Source of the DNA: UBA8199 sp964507045
GTDB taxonomy: Bacteria; Verrucomicrobiota; Verrucomicrobiia; Limisphaerales; UBA8199
Assembly (NCBI GenBank): GCA_964507045.1
Contig: CAZDOO010000007.1
Span: 34,026-98,025, forward strand
DNA: 64,000 bases
Direction: 5' to 3'
Every line of letters starts with the position of its first letter. Position 1 is the stretch's first letter. The translations under genes and the position numbers were made by a program. The notes under the pieces were generated by a model, which worked only from the letters and a program-made list of their open reading frames with translations, was not told the DNA's origin and ran no database searches. Of this stretch, positions 43,662-51,361 are shown in pieces.

Positions 43662-44825
43662 ATGAAAAGAATCTCTCTCATTCTTGCAGGAATCTGTTCG
43701 TTCGGTGCCCTGTTGTTCACTCCAAGCTGCGCTCCGCCGCCGCCCGCCGAGCCGGTCAAGATTGGCGCGCTCTTCTCCGTCACCGGGCCGGCGTCCTTCC
43801 TGGGCGCGCCGGAGGAGAAGACGGTGCAAATGTTGGTGGAGAAGATCAACGCGGCCGGCGGCATCAATGGCCGGAAGCTGCAACTGGTGGTCAAGGATAC
43901 CGCCGGCAGCCCCGAGAAAGCCGTGTCGTTTGCCAAGCAGTTGATCGAAGAGGATAAGGTCCTGGCCATCATCGGCCCCTCCACCAGCGGCGAGACCATG
44001 CAGATCAAGGCCTTGTGCGAAGAGAATCAGGTGCCCCTGGTCTCCTGCGCCGCCGCGGAAACCATCGTCAACCCGGTGGCCAAGTACGTCTTCAAGGTGC
44101 CGCAGAAGGACAGCCAGGCGGTTACCTGGATTTACCGCACCATGAAGGACAAGGGCATTAGCAATATCGCCATCCTGAGCAGCACCGACGGCTTTGGCGC
44201 CGCCGGCAAGAAGCAGTTGGAAGATCTGGCCAAGGGGGAGGGCATCACCATTCTGGCCAACGAGGTGTATGACAAGCAGGCGACGGACCTGACCGACGTC
44301 CTGACCAAGGTCAAAGGTAACTCCAGCGTGCAGGCGGTGGTCAACTGGTCCATTGTGCCGGCGCAGTCCATTGTGGCCAAGAACATGAAGCAGCTGGGAC
44401 TGAACATGCCGCTGTTCCAGAGCCACGGGTTCGGCAACCTCAAATACGTCCAGCAAGCCGGTGCGGCCGCCGACGGTATCATCTTTCCCGCCAGCCGGTT
44501 GCTGGTCGTGGACGATCTGCCGGACAGCCACCCGCAAAAGCAGGTGTTGGCGGCCTACAAGAAAGACTATGAAAGCCGGTACAAGGAAGACGTCAGCACT
44601 TTCGGCGGGCACTCCTATGACGCGCTGATGGTCGTGGTGGAAGCGCTCAAGCAGGCGGGCACGCCGGACCGGCAGAAACTGCGCGAGGCCATCGAGAATC
44701 TCAAAGGCTTCGTCGGCACCGCCGGGGTGTTCAATTTCTCGGCCACAGACCACACCGGGCTCGATCTGGACGCCTTTGCGATGCTGACGGTGAAGGACGG
44801 CAAGTTCACGCTCTACAAGAAGTAG
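43662..44825 (+). CDS. ABC transporter substrate-binding lipoprotein, branched-chain amino acid type
   Basis: Captures the ligand for the permease encoded downstream. A 387-residue lipoprotein whose lipobox lies around FTPSCAPPPP. The type I periplasmic binding fold is typical: VKIGALFSVTGPASFLG, INAAGGINGRKLQLVVKDTA, and IIGPSTSGETMQIKA. Ligands of this family include leucine, other amino acids, amides and aromatic acids; the neighbouring PaaK-like gene leans slightly toward an aromatic acid. A strong terminator-like hairpin separates it from the permease genes. Confidence 0.93.
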   Translation: MKRISLILAGICSFGALLFTPSCAPPPPAEPVKIGALFSVTGPASFLGAPEEKTVQMLVEKINAAGGINGRKLQLVVKDTAGSPEKAVSFAKQLIEEDKVLAIIGPSTSGETMQIKALCEENQVPLVSCAAAETIVNPVAKYVFKVPQKDSQAVTWIYRTMKDKGISNIAILSSTDGFGAAGKKQLEDLAKGEGITILANEVYDKQATDLTDVLTKVKGNSSVQAVVNWSIVPAQSIVAKNMKQLGLNMPLFQSHGFGNLKYVQQAGAAADGIIFPASRLLVVDDLPDSHPQKQVLAAYKKDYESRYKEDVSTFGGHSYDALMVVVEALKQAGTPDRQKLREAIENLKGFVGTAGVFNFSATDHTGLDLDAFAMLTVKDGKFTLYKK

Positions 44826-44859
44826 CGCTGATCATGCCGACAGGTTGCGACGGCACGAT

Positions 44860-44889
44860 GCCCCGGCGGAGCAGCCGCCGGGGGCTTTT
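44860..44889 (+). terminator. Terminator or attenuator between binding protein and permease genes
   Basis: A GC-rich stem of nine or more base pairs (GCCCCGGCGG with CCGCCGGGG) around AGCAG, followed by GCTTTT. It likely lowers transcription into the permease genes, giving excess binding protein. Confidence 0.75.
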
Positions 44890-44906
44890 CCCTTGAGGCA
44901 CCACGG

Positions 44907-45800
44907 ATGGAAAGCGGAAGCCTAGCCTTGCAGTACCTGCTGTCCGGCATTACCAAGGGTAGCGTCTATGCCGTGGTGGCGATCGGGTTCAACCTGATCT
45001 ACAGCGCAACCGGCGTAATCAATTTCGCGCAAGGCGAGTTCGTGATGCTGGGGGGAATGGTGGCGGTCACCCTGGCGCATTACGTGCCGCTGCCGGTGGC
45101 GGTGGCGGGCGCCGTGGTAATCGTCGCGCTGGTGGGCTGCCTGCTCGAACTGACGCTATTCCGCCGGTTGCAGCGCCATTCGGTCCTCCGCCTGATCATC
45201 ATCACCATTGGCCTGTCCATCGTCATCCAGGAAGCCGCGCTGCATATCTGGGACGAGAAAGTGCGCTCGCTTCCTTATTTCACAGGCAATGAAGTCTCCT
45301 CGGTTCGGTTCCTGGGGGCGGCGATTTCGCCGCAGGTCTTGTGGGTGCTGGGCACTGTGGTGTTGGTGGTTCTGGCTTTGCACTGCTTCCTGCGCTATAC
45401 GCTCCCGGGGCGCGCCCTGCGGGCCTGCTCCTCCAACCCCGAGGCGGCGATGCTCGCCGGCATCAATATTCCCAACGTGCGCACGCTCTCCTTCGGCCTG
45501 AGCGCCGCCCTGGGCGCGCTGGCGGGCTGCGTCATCTCGCCCATCACGATGACGCATTACGAGATGGGCGGGTCCCTGGCAATCAAGGGTTTTGCGGCCG
45601 CCATCCTGGGCGGGCTGGGCAACCCGATTGCCGCGGTAGCCGGCGGGTTGCTGGTGGGGGTGCTGGAGGCGGCCAGCGTGAGTTGCCTGCCCGCAGTCTA
45701 TAATGATGTCGCCGCCTTTGCCGCCCTGTTGCTGGTGCTCTTCGTCCGGCCGCAGGGATTATTCGGCGCCCCGGCGGCGGACAGCGTGAGGGAACACTAG
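44907..45800 (+). CDS. livH: ABC transporter permease, LivH type
   Basis: An inner-membrane permease of 297 residues with about eight hydrophobic segments. It starts MESGSLALQYLLSGITKGSV and contains IYSATGVINFAQGEFVMLGG and GGLGNPIAAVAGGLLVGVLE, typical of LivH. It should pair with the LivM-type permease encoded next. Confidence 0.93.
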   Translation: MESGSLALQYLLSGITKGSVYAVVAIGFNLIYSATGVINFAQGEFVMLGGMVAVTLAHYVPLPVAVAGAVVIVALVGCLLELTLFRRLQRHSVLRLIIITIGLSIVIQEAALHIWDEKVRSLPYFTGNEVSSVRFLGAAISPQVLWVLGTVVLVVLALHCFLRYTLPGRALRACSSNPEAAMLAGINIPNVRTLSFGLSAALGALAGCVISPITMTHYEMGGSLAIKGFAAAILGGLGNPIAAVAGGLLVGVLEAASVSCLPAVYNDVAAFAALLLVLFVRPQGLFGAPAADSVREH

Positions 45801-45811
45801 CGTGCTAAAGG

Positions 45812-45917
45812 GTTAAATGAGTTAAATAGGTTACATGAGTTACATGAGTTACACAGTTGCACGGGCATGCGGGGCCGGGTCCCCAGGTAACTCATGTAAC
45901 CATTTAACCCTGTAACC
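45812..45917. repeat. Mirrored 9-bp tandem array
   Basis: Left units: GTTAAATGA, GTTAAATAG, GTTACATGA, GTTACATGA, GTTACACA (45812-45855). The right arm contains GTAACTCATGTAAC (45887-45900), exactly complementary to the last left units, then degenerate copies to 45917. It fills the gap between the two permease genes. Confidence 0.85.
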
Positions 45918-45928
45918 ACTTCCGCCCC

Positions 45929-47020
45929 ATGCCTCGCTTCCGACAAATACTTCCCTTCGCCCTGTTTCTGGTCGCAGTAGTGGGCGCGCAACTCATCATG
46001 CGCGTCACGGGAACGGAGTACTGCCTGACCCAATTCACCATGGCGATTTACTACGCCATCGTGGTAATGGGCCTGTGCCTCCTGATGGGGTATGCCGGCC
46101 AGGTGTCGCTGGGGCACGGCGCGTTCTTTGCCCTGGGCGGCTACACCTCGGCGGTCCTGACCACGCATGACTTGTCCCCGTTCAGGGACGCTCCCTGGGC
46201 CGCCGGGCTGCGGCAGGCGCATTGGCTGGTCGCGAAGCAGGACTTGTATGGCCACGCGGTGCTGACAGTATCGCCGTGGGCGGCTTTCCTGGCCGCGCTG
46301 CTGGTGACCTTCCTGGTTGCCCTGGTGATTGGCTATCCGGCGCTCCGGCTACGGGGTCATTACCTGACCATGGCCACGCTGGGTTTTGGCCTGATCGTTA
46401 GCAAGATGCTCCTGGGCAGCGCGATCACGGGGGCGGCGGACGGCATCAATGCCGTGCCCGGGTGGGATTTGCTGCCGGGGCTGACCATCACCGGCAAGAG
46501 CGCCCGGCGTGTCGAGAACTACTATGTCGCCTGCGGCCTCGCCCTGCTCGTGCTGGTGTTGCTGCGCAACCTGATCCACTCGCGCGTGGGGCGCTCGTTG
46601 CAGGCTATTCACGACCGCGAGACCGCCGCCAACGCCATGGGCATCAACACGGCCGCCAGCAAACTCAAAGTCTTTGTCCTGAGCGCTTTGCTGGCGGCCA
46701 TGGCCGGCGTCTGCTTCACCCATTACACCGGCGGCATCTCCCCCTCCGAAGCCGGTGCGCTGAAATCAATCCGCTATGTGGTTCTGGCGGCTGCGGGCGG
46801 CATGGCCAATCTTTGGGGCGTGACCGTGATGAGCGTGGCCTTGAACTACTTCTCCCTGCGCGGATGGTTCGGGTCGTACGACAACGCGGTGTTCGGGGTG
46901 ATCCTGATTCTCATTATTTCCCTGGCGCCGGAAGGCCCGCTTAAGCCCATTGGGCTGTGGCTCCGCCGCCTGAGGGGCGTGCGGGCCGAAGGAAGGAGTC
47001 CACAACATGGCGCTTCTTGA
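45929..47020 (+). CDS. livM: ABC transporter permease, LivM type
   Basis: A 363-residue membrane protein with about ten hydrophobic segments. Typical stretches are LLMGYAGQVSLGHGAFFALG (about 50) and AINDREx-like AIHDRETAANAMGIN (about 228), the cytoplasmic loop that contacts the ATPases. The last 14 bases overlap the livG start, and a GGAAGGAG ribosome site for livG lies inside its end. Confidence 0.93.
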   Translation: MPRFRQILPFALFLVAVVGAQLIMRVTGTEYCLTQFTMAIYYAIVVMGLCLLMGYAGQVSLGHGAFFALGGYTSAVLTTHDLSPFRDAPWAAGLRQAHWLVAKQDLYGHAVLTVSPWAAFLAALLVTFLVALVIGYPALRLRGHYLTMATLGFGLIVSKMLLGSAITGAADGINAVPGWDLLPGLTITGKSARRVENYYVACGLALLVLVLLRNLIHSRVGRSLQAIHDRETAANAMGINTAASKLKVFVLSALLAAMAGVCFTHYTGGISPSEAGALKSIRYVVLAAAGGMANLWGVTVMSVALNYFSLRGWFGSYDNAVFGVILILIISLAPEGPLKPIGLWLRRLRGVRAEGRSPQHGAS

Positions 47021-47816
47021 AGTCGAGGGGGTGCGCCGCAGCTTCGGCGGGCTGGTCGCGGTGGACGACGTTTCACTCACCGTGGCCGCGGGCCAGGTCA
47101 AGGGCGTTATCGGCCCCAACGGCGCCGGCAAGACCTCGCTGTTCAACATGATCTCCGGCCTGCTTAAGCCGGACACCGGGCGCATCATTTTCAAGGGCCG
47201 CCCGATCAATGGCCTGAAGCCTTACCAGATTGCCGAGGCGGGCATTTCCCGCACGTTCCAGAATCCCAGCCTGTTCCTGCAGATGAACGTGCTGCAAAAC
47301 GTCATGGTCGGCCGCCACAGCCGCACGCGCTGCGGCTTCTTGAGCTGCGGCTTGCGTTGGCCCGGCCAACGGAAGGAAGAGCGCGCCATCCGCGAGGCTG
47401 CCCGTGCCCAACTGGCGTATGTCGGGCTCGGGGACTTGGCCGACTGGCCCGCCAGCGCGCTGCCGTTTGGGCGGCGCCGAATGGTTGAGCTGGCGCGGGC
47501 CCTGGCTACCGAACCCGATATGCTGCTGCTGGACGAGCCGGCCAGCGGGCTGAACACGCGGGAGAAAGACGACTTGGCAGCCCTAATCGGCAGGATTCGG
47601 GACCGTGGCATCACGATCCTGCTCGTCGAGCACGACATGTCGGTGGTGATGGGGCTGTCCGATGACATCATGGTGATGCACAACGGACGCCCTATTGCCC
47701 AGGGCACCCCGCAAGTGGTGCAGAACGATCCCAAAGTGATCAGCGTGTATCTGGGCGGAGCATTTCAAAGTGACGGTGACGGCACGGGTGCCCCACCGCG
47801 GCGTCCGCCCAATTAA
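47007..47816 (+). CDS. livG: ABC transporter ATPase, LivG type
   Basis: A 269-residue ATPase with Walker A GPNGAGKTSL, signature ALPFGRRRMVELARAL and Walker B DMLLLDEPASGLN. The signature is a variant of the LSGGQ form, as often in LivG. A strong ribosome site (GGAAGGAG) precedes the ATG. Confidence 0.94.
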   Translation: MALLEVEGVRRSFGGLVAVDDVSLTVAAGQVKGVIGPNGAGKTSLFNMISGLLKPDTGRIIFKGRPINGLKPYQIAEAGISRTFQNPSLFLQMNVLQNVMVGRHSRTRCGFLSCGLRWPGQRKEERAIREAARAQLAYVGLGDLADWPASALPFGRRRMVELARALATEPDMLLLDEPASGLNTREKDDLAALIGRIRDRGITILLVEHDMSVVMGLSDDIMVMHNGRPIAQGTPQVVQNDPKVISVYLGGAFQSDGDGTGAPPRRPPN

Positions 47817-47824
47817 GCTATCGC

Positions 47825-48547
47825 ATGTTACTCCAAGTCAGGAATCTGAGCTGCGGTTACGGGAGCCTGGAAGTTGTGCACGGCGCCAGCCTGCATGTCT
47901 GCGCCGGGGAAATTGTCGGCCTGCTCGGGGCCAACGGCGCGGGCAAGACCTCCCTGCTCAAGGCCATTATCGGCCTGCTGCCGCCCTGGGGAGGCGAGGT
48001 GTTCATTGATCACCGCGCCACCGCCGGCCAGCCCGCCTGGCGCAGCATCAGCAACTCGGCCGTGCTGGTGCCGGAGGGCAAGATGATCTTCGCCGACATG
48101 ACCGTGCGCGAAAACCTGATCATTGGCGGCTACCACAATCCCGACCGCGGGCTGCAGATGGAGACGGTGCTTGATCGGTTTCCGCGCCTGCGGGAGCGTT
48201 TACAGCAGGTGGCGGGCACGCTGTCCGGCGGTGAGCAGCAGATGCTGGCGCTGGGGCGCGCCCTGATGGCCCGGCCTCGGCTGTTGCTACTGGACGAGCC
48301 GTCCATGGGCCTGGCCCCGCTCATGGTCAAGGAGGTCTTCGCCGAGATTCTCAAGATGAAAGACCTCGGTCTCACGGTGCTGCTGGTCGAGCAGAACGCC
48401 ATCGCCACCCTCCAGATCGCCGACCGCGCCTACGTTATGGAGACCGGCGAAATCGTCCTCGAAGGCCCTGCGGCCGACCTGGCACACAACCCTGAAGTCA
48501 AACGCGCCTACCTTGGCAAAGGCGGCCGCGAAGCCCCTGAGCCGTAG
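47825..48547 (+). CDS. livF: ABC transporter ATPase, LivF type
   Basis: A 240-residue ATPase with Walker A GANGAGKTSLL, canonical signature LSGGEQQMLALGRAL and Walker B RLLLLDEPSMGLAP. It starts 8 bp after the livG stop and completes the transporter. Confidence 0.94.
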   Translation: MLLQVRNLSCGYGSLEVVHGASLHVCAGEIVGLLGANGAGKTSLLKAIIGLLPPWGGEVFIDHRATAGQPAWRSISNSAVLVPEGKMIFADMTVRENLIIGGYHNPDRGLQMETVLDRFPRLRERLQQVAGTLSGGEQQMLALGRALMARPRLLLLDEPSMGLAPLMVKEVFAEILKMKDLGLTVLLVEQNAIATLQIADRAYVMETGEIVLEGPAADLAHNPEVKRAYLGKGGREAPEP

Positions 48548-48562
48548 CCCTTTAATACCAAC

Positions 48563-48623
48563 ACACCTGGACACAGGTGTAACTCATGTAACCCATGTAA
48601 CTCATTTAACCTATTTAACTCCC
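48563..48623. repeat. Hairpin plus 9-bp tandem array
   Basis: The stem ACACCTG/CAGGTGT (48563-48580) runs into units GTAACTCAT, GTAACCCAT, GTAACTCAT, TTAACCTAT, TTAACTCCC (48579-48623). The array is the reverse complement of the left arm at 45812-45855, so the two flank livM-livG-livF in opposite orientation. Confidence 0.83.
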
Positions 48624-48636
48624 TTGACTTCCTCTC

Positions 48637-49839
48637 ATGAGCACCTTTGATCGCCGCTACGAACAGATTTCCCGCGCCGAGCTGGAGCAGATGCAGCTTG
48701 AGCGCCTGCAGGCCCTGCTGGCCCGGCTCCGCCGCAACGTCCGCCGCTACCGGGAGAAACTGGGTGATTTCCGGCTCCAGTCGCTCGCCGACGTGCGGCG
48801 CCTGCCCTTTACCACCCAGGAAGACATGGTGGCAAGTTTCCCGTATGGCATGTTTGCCTTCCCGCTGCGCGAGGTCATTCGCCTGCACTCGACGCTCGGC
48901 CCGGACGGCAAGCAGTTGGTGATCGGGCATACCCGCAACGATATCGCCCAATGGAGCCGGCTGGTCGCGCGGCAGCTCGCCGCCAGCGGCGTTACCGCCA
49001 ACGACGTCATCCTCATCTCCCTGGGCGGGCTGACGCAGTCCGGCGCGGTGGGTTATGTGCGGGGCGCCGAGCTCATCGAGGCCTCGGTGATCGCCGAGGA
49101 CCCGCTGCACATTGATTACCAGCTGGCGATGCTCCAGAACTATCGCGCCACGATCCTCATCACGACCCCCACCAACGCCCTCGACCTGACGCGCGCCATC
49201 GAGGAGCGGCGCATTGACCCGCAATCCCTTCACCTGCGCACCGTGCTGCTGTCCCGGCCCGTGGACAAGGAGACCCGCGAGCAGCTTGCCGCCGGGCTCT
49301 TTGCCTCCGTGCGCTGCAACTTCGGGCTCGGCGAAATTCTCAACCCCGGCCTTTGTGTCGAGTGCGAGGTGGGGCTGTTCCACATCCACGAAGACCAGTT
49401 TCTGGCTGAGGTCTGCAATGGGGAGCTCGTCATTACCACCCTGGCGCGCGAAGCCATGCCCCTGCTGCGCTACCGCACCTGCGTCGCCGCCGAACTGTGC
49501 CGCGACAAGTGCGCCTGCGGCCGCACCGGTGTCCTGCTCCAGCCCGGACCGCGCCTGGACCACCGCTACCGGGTTCGGGAAGTCTCCTTTTACGAAGCCC
49601 AAGTGGCCGAAGTGCTGGCCAAGACCCGCGCCGCCGGCCTCCGCTTCCACTTGGAAGCCTCCGAGCGCCAGCTCCAGGTCACTCTCGAGCTTTCTGAGGA
49701 TTACTTCACCGGCGCCATGTGGCCCGCGGACGACCCTAAACGCGGCATCGAATCCGAGCTCCTCTCCCGCCTCGGCATCCAGGCCGAGGTCCGCTACATC
49801 GCCCCCCAGCCTCCGGCGGCCCCGTCCGCCGCGCCCTGA
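48637..49839 (+). CDS. PaaK-like (phenylacetate-CoA ligase) protein with altered ATP-binding motifs
   Basis: A 400-residue member of the PaaK branch of adenylate-forming enzymes, which activate aromatic acids with ATP and CoA. Overall order is preserved: RLPFTTQEDMVASFPYGMFA, then NFGLGEILNPGLCVECE, then the RYRT stretch and CACGRTG. However, the P-loop normally reading SSGTTGKP is here HSTLGPDGKQ, and the C-terminal GRSDDM-type hinge reads GPRLDHRYRVREVSF. Activity is therefore doubtful. It lies 90 bp after livF on the same strand and may be co-transcribed. Confidence 0.82.
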   Translation: MSTFDRRYEQISRAELEQMQLERLQALLARLRRNVRRYREKLGDFRLQSLADVRRLPFTTQEDMVASFPYGMFAFPLREVIRLHSTLGPDGKQLVIGHTRNDIAQWSRLVARQLAASGVTANDVILISLGGLTQSGAVGYVRGAELIEASVIAEDPLHIDYQLAMLQNYRATILITTPTNALDLTRAIEERRIDPQSLHLRTVLLSRPVDKETREQLAAGLFASVRCNFGLGEILNPGLCVECEVGLFHIHEDQFLAEVCNGELVITTLAREAMPLLRYRTCVAAELCRDKCACGRTGVLLQPGPRLDHRYRVREVSFYEAQVAEVLAKTRAAGLRFHLEASERQLQVTLELSEDYFTGAMWPADDPKRGIESELLSRLGIQAEVRYIAPQPPAAPSAAP

Positions 49840-49856
49840 TCCCGGCCGCGCAAGCG

Positions 49857-51314
49857 ATGACCTCTGACGCAGCCGCCCAATCCGCCCGGCCCGCCGTGTC
49901 CGCCGCCGGCACGAGTCCGGCAGCGCCCCGCCTGCGCCGGGTCCTGGGCCTGGGCGATCTTATCTTCTACGGCCTCGTCCTGATTCAGCCCGTCGGCGCC
50001 GTTGGCATATTTGGCTTGGCCGACCAGAGGTCGTTTGGCCACGTCACCCTGACGATCTTCATCGCACTGGCGGCCATGATGCTGACCGCCTGGAGCTACG
50101 GGCGCATGGCCGGGCTGTATCCCGCCGCCGGCTCCGCTTACACCTATGTCGGGCGCGGGCTGCATCCGCACTGCGGCTTCATCGCGGGCTGGGCGATGTT
50201 CCTCGATTACCTCGTTATTCCCATCGTCAGCGTGATCTATGGCGCGATCAGCCTCCAGAAGGTGGTGGACGCGCTGGCGCCCGGCTTGACGCACCAAACT
50301 GTTGCGGCCCTGGGCTTAGCGCTCAACGAGCAACGCGCGGCGTTTGTCTGCTGGGTCGTCCTGCTGATCTGCCTGACCACCTTTCTCAATGTGCGGGGCA
50401 TCAAATGGACGGCCCGCGCCAACCAGATCCTGACAGGGGTGATGTTTCTGGTCATCGCGGTGTTTCTGGTGGACGCCGTGCGTTATCTCTGGCTCAAGCA
50501 AGGCTGGGCCGGGCTGCTCTCCACCGCGCCGTTCTACAACCCCCGCACCTTTGACCTGCGCGCCGTGGGCACAGCCACTTCGCTGGCGGCGCTCACCTAC
50601 ATCGGGTTCGATGGCATCACCACGCTGGCCGAGGACGTCAAAGACCCTAAGCGCACTGTGCCGCTGGCGGTTGTGCTGGTTTGCCTGGTCATTGGCATCT
50701 GTGTCGGCTCGCAGGTCTATCTGGCGCAGCGCGTCTGGCCGGACTATACGACTTTCAAGGACCCGGATACGGCTTTCTTCGACGTATGCAGCCTGGTCGG
50801 TGGCAAGTTCCTCCTGAACGCGATGGCGACGATCCTGGCGGTGGCCTGCCTGGGGAGCGCCCTGACGGGGCAGGTCGGCGCCGCGCGAATCCTCTTTGGC
50901 ATGGGGCGCGATAAGGCCCTGCCCAGCTTCTTTGCCCAGCTCGACCGGCGGAACAACCCGGTCCTCAACATCTGGCTGATCGGCGGCTTGGCTTTGATCG
51001 GCGCCCTGGTCTTGAACTACGAGAAGGCGGCCACCTTGATCAACTTCGGCGCCTTCCTCGCGTTCATGGGCGTTAACCTCGCCGTTATCCGCGAGTTCTG
51101 CTTCCGGCCGCCCGCCGGGCATGTGCGCAACTGGCTCCTGGACCTGGCCATGCCTGTGGCGGCCTTCCTGTTCTGCCTCTGGATTTGGCTCAGCCTCCCC
51201 ACGCCGGCTAAGGTTGCTGGCGGCATCTGGTGCTTGCTCGGTTTGATTTATACGGCGATCAAGACGCGCGGCTTCCGCAAGCCGCCGGTCATGCTGGATC
51301 TGAGCGGCTCGTGA
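49857..51314 (+). CDS. APC superfamily amino acid permease
   Basis: A 485-residue inner-membrane transporter with about twelve hydrophobic segments. The first has LGLGDLIFYGLVLIQPVGAV, and YIGFDGITTLAEDVKDPKRT (about 245) is typical of the family. The substrate is probably an amino acid or amine. It starts 17 bp after the PaaK-like gene, so it is probably part of the same transcription unit. Confidence 0.91.
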   Translation: MTSDAAAQSARPAVSAAGTSPAAPRLRRVLGLGDLIFYGLVLIQPVGAVGIFGLADQRSFGHVTLTIFIALAAMMLTAWSYGRMAGLYPAAGSAYTYVGRGLHPHCGFIAGWAMFLDYLVIPIVSVIYGAISLQKVVDALAPGLTHQTVAALGLALNEQRAAFVCWVVLLICLTTFLNVRGIKWTARANQILTGVMFLVIAVFLVDAVRYLWLKQGWAGLLSTAPFYNPRTFDLRAVGTATSLAALTYIGFDGITTLAEDVKDPKRTVPLAVVLVCLVIGICVGSQVYLAQRVWPDYTTFKDPDTAFFDVCSLVGGKFLLNAMATILAVACLGSALTGQVGAARILFGMGRDKALPSFFAQLDRRNNPVLNIWLIGGLALIGALVLNYEKAATLINFGAFLAFMGVNLAVIREFCFRPPAGHVRNWLLDLAMPVAAFLFCLWIWLSLPTPAKVAGGIWCLLGLIYTAIKTRGFRKPPVMLDLSGS

Positions 51315-51361
51315 CGCTTTAGCGCTTCAACGTCGCGACACCTTCTGCCACCTTCCCGCCA

